A program made the position numbers and the translations under genes. This document shows, piece by piece, positions 1 to 5,733 of a stretch of 7,119 nt of DNA; within the stretch, counting starts at the first letter, position 1; the number at the start of each line of letters is the position of its first letter. Origin of the DNA: Gulosibacter sediminis (GTDB taxonomy: Bacteria; Actinomycetota; Actinomycetes; Actinomycetales; Microbacteriaceae); the NCBI RefSeq assembly GCF_014904065.1, contig NZ_JACXJG010000009.1:177992-185110 (forward strand), read 5' to 3'. Below the pieces are notes generated by a model. The model was given only the letters and a program-made list of their open reading frames with translations. It ran no database searches and had not been told where the DNA came from.

Positions 1-1
1 C

Positions 2-70
2 GAGCGCGCCGAGTTCGAGGACGTCGTGACCGAGGTCTCTACCGCCTGCGTCGACGAGGCCATCTACTAG
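2..70 (+). CDS. C-terminal end of an unidentified protein (5' end outside window)
   Basis: The plus-strand frame is open from the left edge to a TAG at 68-70 and encodes 22 residues, ERAEFEDVVTEVSTACVDEAIY. The piece is acidic, looks helical and has one cysteine. Codon third positions are almost all G or C, as expected for a real gene here, and an inverted repeat suited to termination follows 15 bases later. The gene converges on the small membrane-protein gene that ends at 127. Too little is visible to name a family or function. The stretch could also be a chance open frame, but the clean end followed by a hairpin makes a genuine gene end more likely. Confidence 0.5.
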   Translation, partial: ERAEFEDVVTEVSTACVDEAIY

Positions 71-85
71 CCTCCTTCGCCTGCA

Positions 86-124
86 AGCGCGAGCGGTACG
101 ACCCACGGCCGTTCCGCTCGCGCT
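86..124. terminator. Bidirectional hairpin between convergent genes
   Basis: A perfect 11-bp inverted repeat (AGCGCGAGCGG at 86-96, its complement at 114-124) surrounds a 17-base loop. After one mismatch, bases 98-100 and 110-112 can pair as well. It sits exactly between the TAG of the plus-strand gene (68-70) and the TAA of the minus-strand gene (127-129), the expected place for a shared terminator. There is no clear T-run on either side, which is common for terminators in high-GC actinobacteria. The function is inferred from position and stem strength. Confidence 0.6.
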
Positions 125-126
125 CG

Positions 127-417
127 TTAGCCCAGCAACATCGCCACGGCGACGGAGTCGAGACAGAGAAGTCCGCCCGACACCGCCGCAAGTTTCCACG
201 GCCCGAGCACGCCGAGGATGCTGAAGATGAGGCCGATCGTCGCCGGATAGGGCACGAATAGGCGCGCCAGTTCAAGCTGCGAGAACAGCCACCCGGCGAG
301 CAGTGCGAGCGCGCAGATGAGGCCGAGCACCAGTCCCATGGCGGCCATGGTGGTGTACCCACCACGCTCGTACCACTTCAGATTCGGGTCGTACTCCGGC
401 TCCCGTGAGCCCGACAT
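127..417 (-). CDS. Small integral membrane protein, 96 aa, unknown function
   Basis: The protein has a short polar N-terminus (residues 1-20, with two tyrosines, two tryptophan/tyrosine neighbours and a GGY turn). Three hydrophobic stretches follow, at about 24-45, 53-72 and 76-96, and the chain ends inside the last one. That predicts a three-helix inner-membrane protein with almost no soluble part. The ATG at 417 is supported by a strong Shine-Dalgarno sequence, GGAGGT, five bases upstream (423-428). The gene lies 74 bases downstream of the thermonuclease-family gene on the same strand and could share its transcript; no convincing promoter was seen in the gap. An aspartate (D87) inside the last helix is unusual and could be functional. 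I do not recognise the family, and no transport or enzymatic motif is visible. Confidence 0.75.
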   Translation of the reverse strand: MSGSREPEYDPNLKWYERGGYTTMAAMGLVLGLICALALLAGWLFSQLELARLFVPYPATIGLIFSILGVLGPWKLAAVSGGLLCLDSVAVAMLLG

Positions 418-491
418 CGCGCACCTCCGGACTAACTTGGCGCCGACGCTACGCCGTTGTCCCGGACCTCGCCGCTAAACGAGGCGACGAT

Positions 492-1658
492 CTAGTCACA
501 CATTCGGAACGTTTCGCCTCCAGGCATGCCGTAGCACTTGCCCGTGTAGCCGCCATCGTTGGAGTACGGGATCTCGGGGCCATAGGGCACGCAGGTCGAG
601 CCACCGGAATCCGAGGAGTCGCTGGGCGGCGAGACGGGCTCGGGGGCCGATTCTTCTACCGGTGGTTCCACCCACTCCTGCTCGGGCGCGGGCTCAACTT
701 CGGTGCCGGAACCATAGTTCTCCTCCGGAGTGACAGTTTCAACATCCGCCGAGTCGGTGTCCGTCACGTCTTCGGTTTCGACAGGAGGAACCTCTTCAAC
801 GACCGACCATTGCTCGACCAGCAGATCATCGTTTGCGTCATCTCGCGATCGCGCCGCGTCGAAGAGCGCACCCGTTAGGCTCTCCGATGAATCCTCAAGA
901 TCGTTGCGTTTTGTTGACAGGTAGTCGCTTGCGGATGCTGCTGCGAACGTCGTGTTCAAGAGGTCACCAACGTGCTCTGGTGACAGCTTGCTCGCAAGAT
1001 GTTCGAGCTCTTTCAGGGCCGTGGCGGCCGCGAATATGGTGTCAACTTCACCGCCTTCAACGGCCGACAGGTCGATGTCTGCAGCAGCAATTGCAGCATC
1101 GACCTGGCTTGCGATGGTGCAGTCAATGTTGCTCGAGAAGAGACCGATTTGGGCCCTTTCTGCAGATTCCGAGGCATCAAGTACTTCGTTGTAGAACCGA
1201 TCATTCGGCTCAAACAGGACAGGTAGGCCGAGGCCCTCTGCTGCGATCTGCGCGTTTACCAGTTCACCGTCGAGAAAAACGGCTGCAAGCGTTCGGTCGT
1301 AGGGGTCAAGGACGACCTCGTCATAAGCGAGTTCGATTCTGGTGCCACGGGGAAGCAGGTCTTCGAGGAAGTCAGTCGCCTCAGGTCCAAGGCATTGAAC
1401 CGGCAAGTCTGGGTCCTTGGTCTCAGGAGTATCGATGTTCAACAGACGTACACGCACCTCTTCGCCGTCGCGCGTGACGTCGATAGTGTCGCCATCGACT
1501 ACGCGAACGACCCGCGCGGAGTCCAGGTCGCCGCCACTTCCACCGCCAGTGATACCTTGTAGCGCGGCCCCGACGACGACCGTTCCGACAACTGCCGCAA
1601 TTGACCAAGCAACAACCTTGCCGACCGTCGCAGTACCTGCTGAATGCGCCGCGCCCAT
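492..1658 (-). CDS. Membrane-anchored thermonuclease (SNase)-family protein with long acidic C-terminal extension
   Basis: This is a 388-residue protein. Residues 15-34 are a hydrophobic segment that could be an uncleaved signal anchor, followed by a glycine-rich linker (35-43). Residues about 48-176 form a staphylococcal-nuclease domain. All five residues known to matter in the S. aureus enzyme have counterparts at the right spacing: D57 in DGDT, R71, D76 and E79 in RLLNIDTPE, and R122 in DPYDRTLA. A calcium-dependent phosphodiesterase acting on DNA or RNA outside the membrane is therefore expected. Residues 180-290 look helical with no family I recognise. Residues 290-350 are rich in Glu, Pro, Ser and Asp, like a cell-wall spacer. 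Residues 355-388 carry three cysteines (C356, C375, C387). The start is ATG at 1658 rather than GTG at 1667, because GAAAGGG is correctly spaced only for the ATG. GC content is lower than in flanking genes, which hints at later acquisition. Confidence 0.9.
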   Translation of the reverse strand: MGAAHSAGTATVGKVVAWSIAAVVGTVVVGAALQGITGGGSGGDLDSARVVRVVDGDTIDVTRDGEEVRVRLLNIDTPETKDPDLPVQCLGPEATDFLEDLLPRGTRIELAYDEVVLDPYDRTLAAVFLDGELVNAQIAAEGLGLPVLFEPNDRFYNEVLDASESAERAQIGLFSSNIDCTIASQVDAAIAAADIDLSAVEGGEVDTIFAAATALKELEHLASKLSPEHVGDLLNTTFAAASASDYLSTKRNDLEDSSESLTGALFDAARSRDDANDDLLVEQWSVVEEVPPVETEDVTDTDSADVETVTPEENYGSGTEVEPAPEQEWVEPPVEESAPEPVSPPSDSSDSGGSTCVPYGPEIPYSNDGGYTGKCYGMPGGETFRMCD

Positions 1659-1666
1659 TGCCCGCA

Positions 1667-1673
1667 CCCTTTC
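1667..1673 (-). promoter_or_regulatory. Ribosome binding site deciding the nuclease start
   Basis: On the minus strand GAAAGGG lies eight bases before the ATG at 1658, a normal spacing. The alternative in-frame GTG at 1667-1665 overlaps the last G of this motif, so it would have no usable binding site. The protein therefore most likely begins MGAAHSAG. Confidence 0.65.
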
Positions 1674-1700
1674 TTGGAACCAGATCGGCGCGATGAGCGA

Positions 1701-1728
1701 CCCTGGTTGGCGCGCCGACCAACCAGGG
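1701..1728 (-). terminator. 10-bp palindromic hairpin downstream of serA
   Basis: CCCTGGTTGG (1701-1710) and its exact complement (1719-1728) enclose an eight-base loop. The hairpin begins 17 bases after the serA stop codon (1746-1748), which suits a serA terminator. No T-run follows on the minus strand. It also lies only 43-70 bases upstream of the nuclease ATG, so a repressor operator for the nuclease gene cannot be excluded; perfect dyad symmetry fits either reading. Confidence 0.6.
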
Positions 1729-1745
1729 ACTACTTCAGTTAGGAG

Positions 1746-2945
1746 CTACGCCGTGAGCACGGTGAGGCGCGTCGTCGCCTCGAGGTCGCGGATCTCGTCG
1801 AGAGCCGACTGCGGCACATCGCCCGAGGCGTCGGTGACGACGTAGCCCTGCTGGCCGCGGGTGGCGAGCTGCTGGCGGTCGATGTTGACACCGTGGTTGC
1901 CGAGCACCGAGTTGACCGACGACATGACGCCCGGCACGTTCTGGTGCAGGTGCAACAGGCGCGAGCCATGCGTGAGCGGCTCGAGCGAGATCTCGGGCAG
2001 GTTCACCGACATGTAGGTCGAGCCACCGCGCACGTAGTCGCGGAACTTGCCGGCGACGAAGCGGCCGATGTCCTGCTGCGCCTCGGCGGTCGAGCCACCG
2101 ATGTGCGGGGTGAGCAGCACATTCGGGATGTTCTGGAGCACCGACTCGAAGGGATCGCCCGCCTTCTTCGGCTCGACGGGATAGACGTCGAGGCCGGCGC
2201 CGGCGATGTGGCCCGAGAGCAGGTTGTCGCGCAGCGCCTCGAGGTCGACGACGTGACCGCGCGAGAGGTTGAGGAAGATGGTGCGGGGGCGCATCATCGC
2301 GAAGGTCTCGGCGTTGAACATGTTCGTGTTCTCGACGCGACCGTCGACGTGCACCGAAACCGTCTCGACAGTGTTGAGCAGCTCCTCGAGCGAGTTGCAG
2401 CGCACCGCATTGCCGAGCGCGAGGCGATCGACGGCGTCGTAGAAATAGACGCGCATGCCGAGCGACTCCGCGAGCACCGAGAGCTGCGAGCCGATGTTGC
2501 CGTAGCCGATGATGCCGAGCGTGCGACCGCGCACCTCGTGCGAGCCCTTCGCCGTCTTGTCCCACAGCCCGTTGTGCATGTTGCGGGTGTGGTCACCGAG
2601 GTGGCGAGCGAGGTTGATGATCTCGCCGATCGCGAGCTCAACGACCGAGCGGGTGTTCGAGTACGGCGCGTTGAAGGCGGCGACCGAGGCATCGGCGGCG
2701 GCCTCCAGGTCGATCTGGTTGACGCCGATCGAGAAGGCACCCACCGAAAGCAGCTTCGGCGCACTCTCGAGCACGCGTCGCGTCACGTGGGTCTTCGAGC
2801 GGATGCCGAGCAGTTCGACGTCCTGCACCGCCTCGATCAGCTCCGACTCGTCGAGTGCGCCCTTGCGGGTTTCCACCTCGATCCCTTCGGATTCGAGCAG
2901 CTTGACGGCGTCGACGTGGATGTTTTCGAGGAGCAGCGCTTTCAC
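1746..2945 (-). CDS. serA: D-3-phosphoglycerate dehydrogenase, short E. coli type with ACT domain
   Basis: SerA oxidises 3-phosphoglycerate to 3-phosphohydroxypyruvate with NAD, the first step of serine synthesis, in the cytoplasm. The 399-residue protein aligns by eye with the 410-residue E. coli enzyme at a constant offset of 11. It has the Rossmann fingerprint G147-Y-G149-N-I-G152 with acidic D170 at the end of the next strand, and catalytic R229, E258 and H281 (E. coli R240, E269, H292). Residues about 328-399 are an ACT domain, in which H334, N336 and N354 match the serine-binding H344, N346 and N364, so feedback inhibition by serine is likely. The long actinobacterial form has an extra ASB domain and about 530 residues; this protein lacks it. 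The start is GTG at 2945, supported by alignment. No Shine-Dalgarno is visible, but a -10-like TAGAAT lies seven bases upstream, suggesting a leaderless mRNA. Confidence 0.97.
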   Translation of the reverse strand: MKALLLENIHVDAVKLLESEGIEVETRKGALDESELIEAVQDVELLGIRSKTHVTRRVLESAPKLLSVGAFSIGVNQIDLEAAADASVAAFNAPYSNTRSVVELAIGEIINLARHLGDHTRNMHNGLWDKTAKGSHEVRGRTLGIIGYGNIGSQLSVLAESLGMRVYFYDAVDRLALGNAVRCNSLEELLNTVETVSVHVDGRVENTNMFNAETFAMMRPRTIFLNLSRGHVVDLEALRDNLLSGHIAGAGLDVYPVEPKKAGDPFESVLQNIPNVLLTPHIGGSTAEAQQDIGRFVAGKFRDYVRGGSTYMSVNLPEISLEPLTHGSRLLHLHQNVPGVMSSVNSVLGNHGVNIDRQQLATRGQQGYVVTDASGDVPQSALDEIRDLEATTRLTVLTA

Positions 2946-2952
2946 TCGGTCA

Positions 2953-2958
2953 ATTCTA
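2953..2958 (-). promoter_or_regulatory. Probable -10 element of serA (leaderless transcript)
   Basis: The minus-strand hexamer TAGAAT differs from the TATAAT consensus at one position and stands out in GC-rich DNA. It ends seven bases before the GTG at 2945, so transcription would start at or next to the first base of the start codon. No good -35 hexamer is seen at 16-18 bp spacing (CACCGC at 17 bp), and no ribosome-binding sequence lies upstream, which together fit leaderless expression, a common mode in actinobacteria. The call rests on one short motif. Confidence 0.45.
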
Positions 2959-2983
2959 GCGATCCCGAGGCGGATGCGGTGGC

Positions 2984-3228
2984 TCAGTCGACCACGAGGG
3001 TCACGTGCTGCGTCGCGTCGCCACGATGCTCGTTGTTCGCGCTGAGAGTCATCTCGAACGAGAACTCGACGAGCGTGCCGTCTCCAACGCGAACCACACC
3101 TCACTCGTGTCCATGACGTAGTGCTGCTTGATCGCCTCGATAGCAATGCTCACGTCGATGGAGTCGGCAGCATTGAGCCACTCCTCATAGTCGAGTTCGT
3201 CGCGAACGTCGGGGATCCCCGGCGTCAT
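2984..3228 (-). pseudogene. Frameshifted remnant of an unidentified small protein gene
   Basis: Two minus-strand frames together read like one protein. The first starts at an ATG (3228; in-frame TGA just above it at 3235-3237) and gives MTPGIPDVRDELDYEEWLNA, then an acidic helical stretch ending ...IKQHYVMDTSEVW near 3094. After that it degenerates into Arg/Ser repeats and stops at 3049-3051. The second is shifted by one base, has a TGA at 3101-3103, and then reads VVRVGDGTLVEFSFEMTLS and on to ...QHVTLVVD, stopping at 2984-2986. Both halves have G or C at most third codon positions. Restoring one base near 3094, for example GGG for GG, would join them as ...SEVWVRVGDGT..., a natural strand-like sequence of about 80 residues. 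No slippery heptamer is present, so programmed frameshifting is unlikely. The cause is a one-base deletion or a sequencing error. As the DNA stands, a 59-residue protein (3228-3049) could still be made. Family unrecognised. Confidence 0.55.
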
Positions 3229-3303
3229 GTCCGGTCAACACTTCGCTGCGGCTCGCGAACTCGACGCAAATGTCGCTGATCCGGCTGTTGAAGACCCCGC
3301 CAC

Positions 3304-3330
3304 GAGGGCGGGCGCGCGCACCCTGCCCTC
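3304..3330 (-). terminator. Second hairpin downstream of hemL
   Basis: GAGGGC at 3304-3309 pairs with GCCCTC at 3325-3330, and GGG (3310-3312) with CCC (3321-3323), leaving T3324 bulged and an eight-base loop. The hairpin lies 43 bases after the hemL stop, directly beyond another hairpin at 3333-3352. It probably backs up termination of the hem operon. No T-run is seen. Confidence 0.45.
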
Positions 3331-3332
3331 CC

Positions 3333-3352
3333 TCGCGCATCCCCATGCGCGA
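3333..3352 (-). terminator. Hairpin downstream of hemL, probable hem operon terminator
   Basis: TCGCGCAT (3333-3340) and its exact complement (3345-3352) form an 8-bp stem with a four-base CCCC/GGGG loop. It starts 21 bases after the hemL TAG at 3374-3376. Compact stem, tight loop and position fit transcription termination of the hemCDBL unit, although no T-run follows. Confidence 0.6.
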
Positions 3353-3373
3353 CTTCGTACTTGGCCGGAAAAC

Positions 3374-4744
3374 CTAGACTGCCGTCGCCGCCGCTGCGGC
3401 CTCAGCAGCCTTCGGCAGCGCCGCCGCGATCGCGTCGATCGCCTCGTCGTCGTGCGCGGCCGACAGGAACCAAGCCTCGAAGATGCTCGGGGGCAGGCTC
3501 ACGCCGCCGTCGAGCATCGCGTGGAAGAACGCCGGGTAGCGCCACGACTCCTGGCGCTTCACCTCGTCCTCATTGAGCGGCGCGGGGTTGCCGAACTCGT
3601 CGGTGCCACTCCAGCCGAGGGCCGCGCCGTCGCCGAACTTGAACGAGAACAGGTTGCGCACGCGGCCGACGGCGTGCGGCAGGCCGACGCGGTTCAGCTC
3701 GGTGTGCACGAGGTCGATGACCCGGCCCGCGGCGAGGTCGATCTTCTCGTATACGGCGGGGTCGGCGAGGCGCAGCGTCGCAATGCCCGCGGCGACGGCG
3801 ACCGGGTTGCCCGAGAGCGTGCCAGCCTGGTACACCGGACCGGTCGGCGCGAGGTGCGCCATGAGCTCGTGCGAGGCGCCGAGCGCCGCGACGGGCATGC
3901 CGCCGCCGATGACCTTGCCGAACGTGAAGATGTCAGGGGTCCAGCCGCTCGTCTCCGAGTCCTGCTGCTCGCGGCCCCACCAGCCAGCGGGGCCGGTGCG
4001 GAAACCGGTGAGCACCTCGTCGCAGATGAGCAGCGCGCCCTGCTCATGGCAGAGCTCGGCGAGCGAGCGGTTGAAGCCGGGCAGCGGCGGCACGACGCCC
4101 ATGTTCGCGGGCGAAGCCTCGGTGATCACCGCGGCGACCCGGCCCTCGTGCTCGACGAACGCAGCGCGCACAGCCTCGATGTCGTTGTACGGCACGACGA
4201 TCGTCTGCGAGGCGATTGCCTCGGGAACGCCGGCCGAACCGGGCAGCGCGAGCGTTGCGAGACCCGAACCTGCGGCCGCGAGCAGCCCATCCGAGTGGCC
4301 GTGGTAGCACCCAGCGAACTTGATCACGAGGTCGCGGCCGGTCGCGCCGCGCGCGAGACGAATCGCGGTCATCGTCGCCTCGGTGCCGGTCGACACGAGG
4401 CGCACCTCGTCGATGGCGGGGATGCGGTGGATGATCTCCTCGGCGAGCTCGACCTCGCCGGTCGCGGGGCCACCCGGGCACATCATCCGCGAGGCCGTCT
4501 CGGTCACTGCCGCCACGACATCCGGGTGTGAGTGGCCGAGCAGCATCGGGCCCCAGCCGCAGATGAGATCGACGCGGCGGTTGCCCTCGACGTCGGTGAG
4601 CCAGGCGCCCTGCGCCGACGCCGTAAACGGGGGCACGCCGCCAACCGACCCGAAGGCGCGCACGGGCGAGTTAACGCCGCCCGGCGTGAAGCTGCGGGCG
4701 CGGTCGAACCAGTCTTGGTTCGTGGTCGGCTCAGTCGTGGTCAT
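3374..4744 (-). CDS. hemL: Glutamate-1-semialdehyde 2,1-aminomutase
   Basis: HemL is a PLP-dependent cytoplasmic enzyme that moves the amino group of glutamate-1-semialdehyde to give 5-aminolevulinate, ending the C5 route. The 456-residue protein is slightly longer than the usual 425-435 because of a Thr-rich N-terminus and an Ala-rich tail (445-456). Visible family features in order: PGGVNSPVRAF (21-31), phosphate-binding STGTEA (118-123), CYHGHSDG (146-153), CDEV with the PLP-ring aspartate D242, and TFGKVIGGGMP with the Schiff-base lysine K277. The usual EPVAGNM reads EASPANM (209-215), an actinobacterial-style variant. The ATG at 4744 lies eight bases after the hemB stop. Its Shine-Dalgarno AAGGAG (4749-4754) overlaps that TAA, so translation is coupled to hemB. 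Presence of HemL implies that glutamyl-tRNA reductase (hemA) is encoded elsewhere. Confidence 0.98.
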   Translation of the reverse strand: MTTTEPTTNQDWFDRARSFTPGGVNSPVRAFGSVGGVPPFTASAQGAWLTDVEGNRRVDLICGWGPMLLGHSHPDVVAAVTETASRMMCPGGPATGEVELAEEIIHRIPAIDEVRLVSTGTEATMTAIRLARGATGRDLVIKFAGCYHGHSDGLLAAAGSGLATLALPGSAGVPEAIASQTIVVPYNDIEAVRAAFVEHEGRVAAVITEASPANMGVVPPLPGFNRSLAELCHEQGALLICDEVLTGFRTGPAGWWGREQQDSETSGWTPDIFTFGKVIGGGMPVAALGASHELMAHLAPTGPVYQAGTLSGNPVAVAAGIATLRLADPAVYEKIDLAAGRVIDLVHTELNRVGLPHAVGRVRNLFSFKFGDGAALGWSGTDEFGNPAPLNEDEVKRQESWRYPAFFHAMLDGGVSLPPSIFEAWFLSAAHDDEAIDAIAAALPKAAEAAAAATAV

Positions 4745-4752
4745 TGTGCTCC

Positions 4753-5733
4753 TTAAGCCGTGCGGATTCGGCGCGCGTAGTCGGTCGCGTAGTAGGTGAG
4801 GATGCTGTCGGCGCCGGCGCGCTTGATCGACAGCAGGGCTTCGTCGATCATGCGATCGCGATCAATCCAGCCGTTCGCGGCGGCCGCCTCGATCATCGCG
4901 TACTCGCCCGAGACCTGGTAGGCCCACACGGGCACGATCGACTCCGCCGCAACATCCGCAAGCACATCAAGATACATCGTGGCGGGCTTCACCATGACGA
5001 TGTCGGCGCCCTCCTCGATGTCGAGCAGCGTCTCGCGCAGGCCTTCGCGGCGGTTCGCCGGATCTTGCTGGTAGGTCTTGCGGTCGCCCTGCAGCTGCGA
5101 GTCGACGGCCTCGCGGAACGGCCCGAACAGCGCCGACGCGTACTTCGCCGAGTAGGCCAGCAGAATCGCGTCGTCGTGGCCAGCGACGTCGAGCGCCTCG
5201 CGCGCCTCGCCGATCTGGCCGTCCATCATGCCCGACATGCCGATGATCTGCGCGCCGGCCTCGGCCTGCGCGACCGCCATCAGGTTGTAGAGCTCAAGGG
5301 TGGCGTCGTTATCGACGCGGCCGCGCTCATCGAGCACGCCGCAGTGGCCGTGATCAGTGAATTCGTCGAGGCAGAGGTCGGCCTGCACCGTGATCGCGTC
5401 GCCGGCTTCCTCGGCCACGACGGTGATCGCGCGGTTGAGGATGCCCTCGGGGTCGATCGCGCCCGAACCGGTCGCGTCGCGCTCAGCGGGCACGCCGAAG
5501 AGCATGATGCCGCCGACGCCCGCCTCGGCCGCCTCGTTCACGACGCCGCGCACCGAGTCGAGGCTGTGCTGGAACAGGCCTGGCAGCGAGCTGATCGCCT
5601 GCGGTTCGTCGATGCCCTCGCGCACGAACACTGGCAGGATGAGCTCGTTCGGGTGGATGTGCGTCTCGCGCACCTGGCGGCGAACGGCCGCGCTCTGGCG
5701 CAGGCGGCGGGGGCGAGAGATGGGGAACGTCAT
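4753..5733 (-). CDS. hemB: Delta-aminolevulinic acid dehydratase (porphobilinogen synthase)
   Basis: HemB condenses two 5-aminolevulinate molecules to porphobilinogen in the cytoplasm, using the product of the next gene, hemL. The 326-residue length is typical. The two active-site lysines are K197 ([17 protein letters not shown]) and K249 in the family signature GADIVMVKP (242-250). The metal loop [13 protein letters not shown] (119-131) has C121, D123 and C131, where zinc enzymes usually have three cysteines, so the metal requirement may be mixed. [10 protein letters not shown] (166-175) and the substrate-binding region QVSGEYAM (273-280) are also present. The frame stays open far upstream into hemD, but the ATG at 5733 is chosen. 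It starts the conserved N-terminus, has AGGAG five bases upstream, and overlaps the hemD stop as ATGA (5730-5733). Confidence 0.98.
   Translation of the reverse strand: MTFPISRPRRLRQSAAVRRQVRETHIHPNELILPVFVREGIDEPQAISSLPGLFQHSLDSVRGVVNEAAEAGVGGIMLFGVPAERDATGSGAIDPEGILNRAITVVAEEAGDAITVQADLCLDEFTDHGHCGVLDERGRVDNDATLELYNLMAVAQAEAGAQIIGMSGMMDGQIGEAREALDVAGHDDAILLAYSAKYASALFGPFREAVDSQLQGDRKTYQQDPANRREGLRETLLDIEEGADIVMVKPATMYLDVLADVAAESIVPVWAYQVSGEYAMIEAAAANGWIDRDRMIDEALLSIKRAGADSILTYYATDYARRIRTA

Noticed and set aside
467..487. Weak hairpin just after the nuclease stop
   Set aside because: Only about five base pairs, with competing pairings; too weak to call a terminator.
3085..3103. Programmed ribosomal frameshift in the remnant
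   Set aside because: No X-XXY-YYZ slippery heptamer and no obvious downstream stimulatory structure at the frame change; deletion or sequencing error is simpler.
1893..3116. Long plus-strand open frame opposite serA
   Set aside because: Arg/Val/Glu/Asp-rich low-quality translation that mirrors serA codons; serA on the other strand has a complete set of catalytic and regulatory motifs.
2946..3146. Upstream extension of the serA frame to an ATG at 3146
   Set aside because: The extension is Arg/Ser-rich, overlaps the better coding signal of the remnant, and E. coli SerA alignment fits the GTG at 2945.
3227..4531. Long plus-strand open frame opposite hemL
   Set aside because: Antisense shadow of a high-GC gene; the translation is Arg/Glu/Ala-rich with no domain pattern, while hemL is unmistakable.
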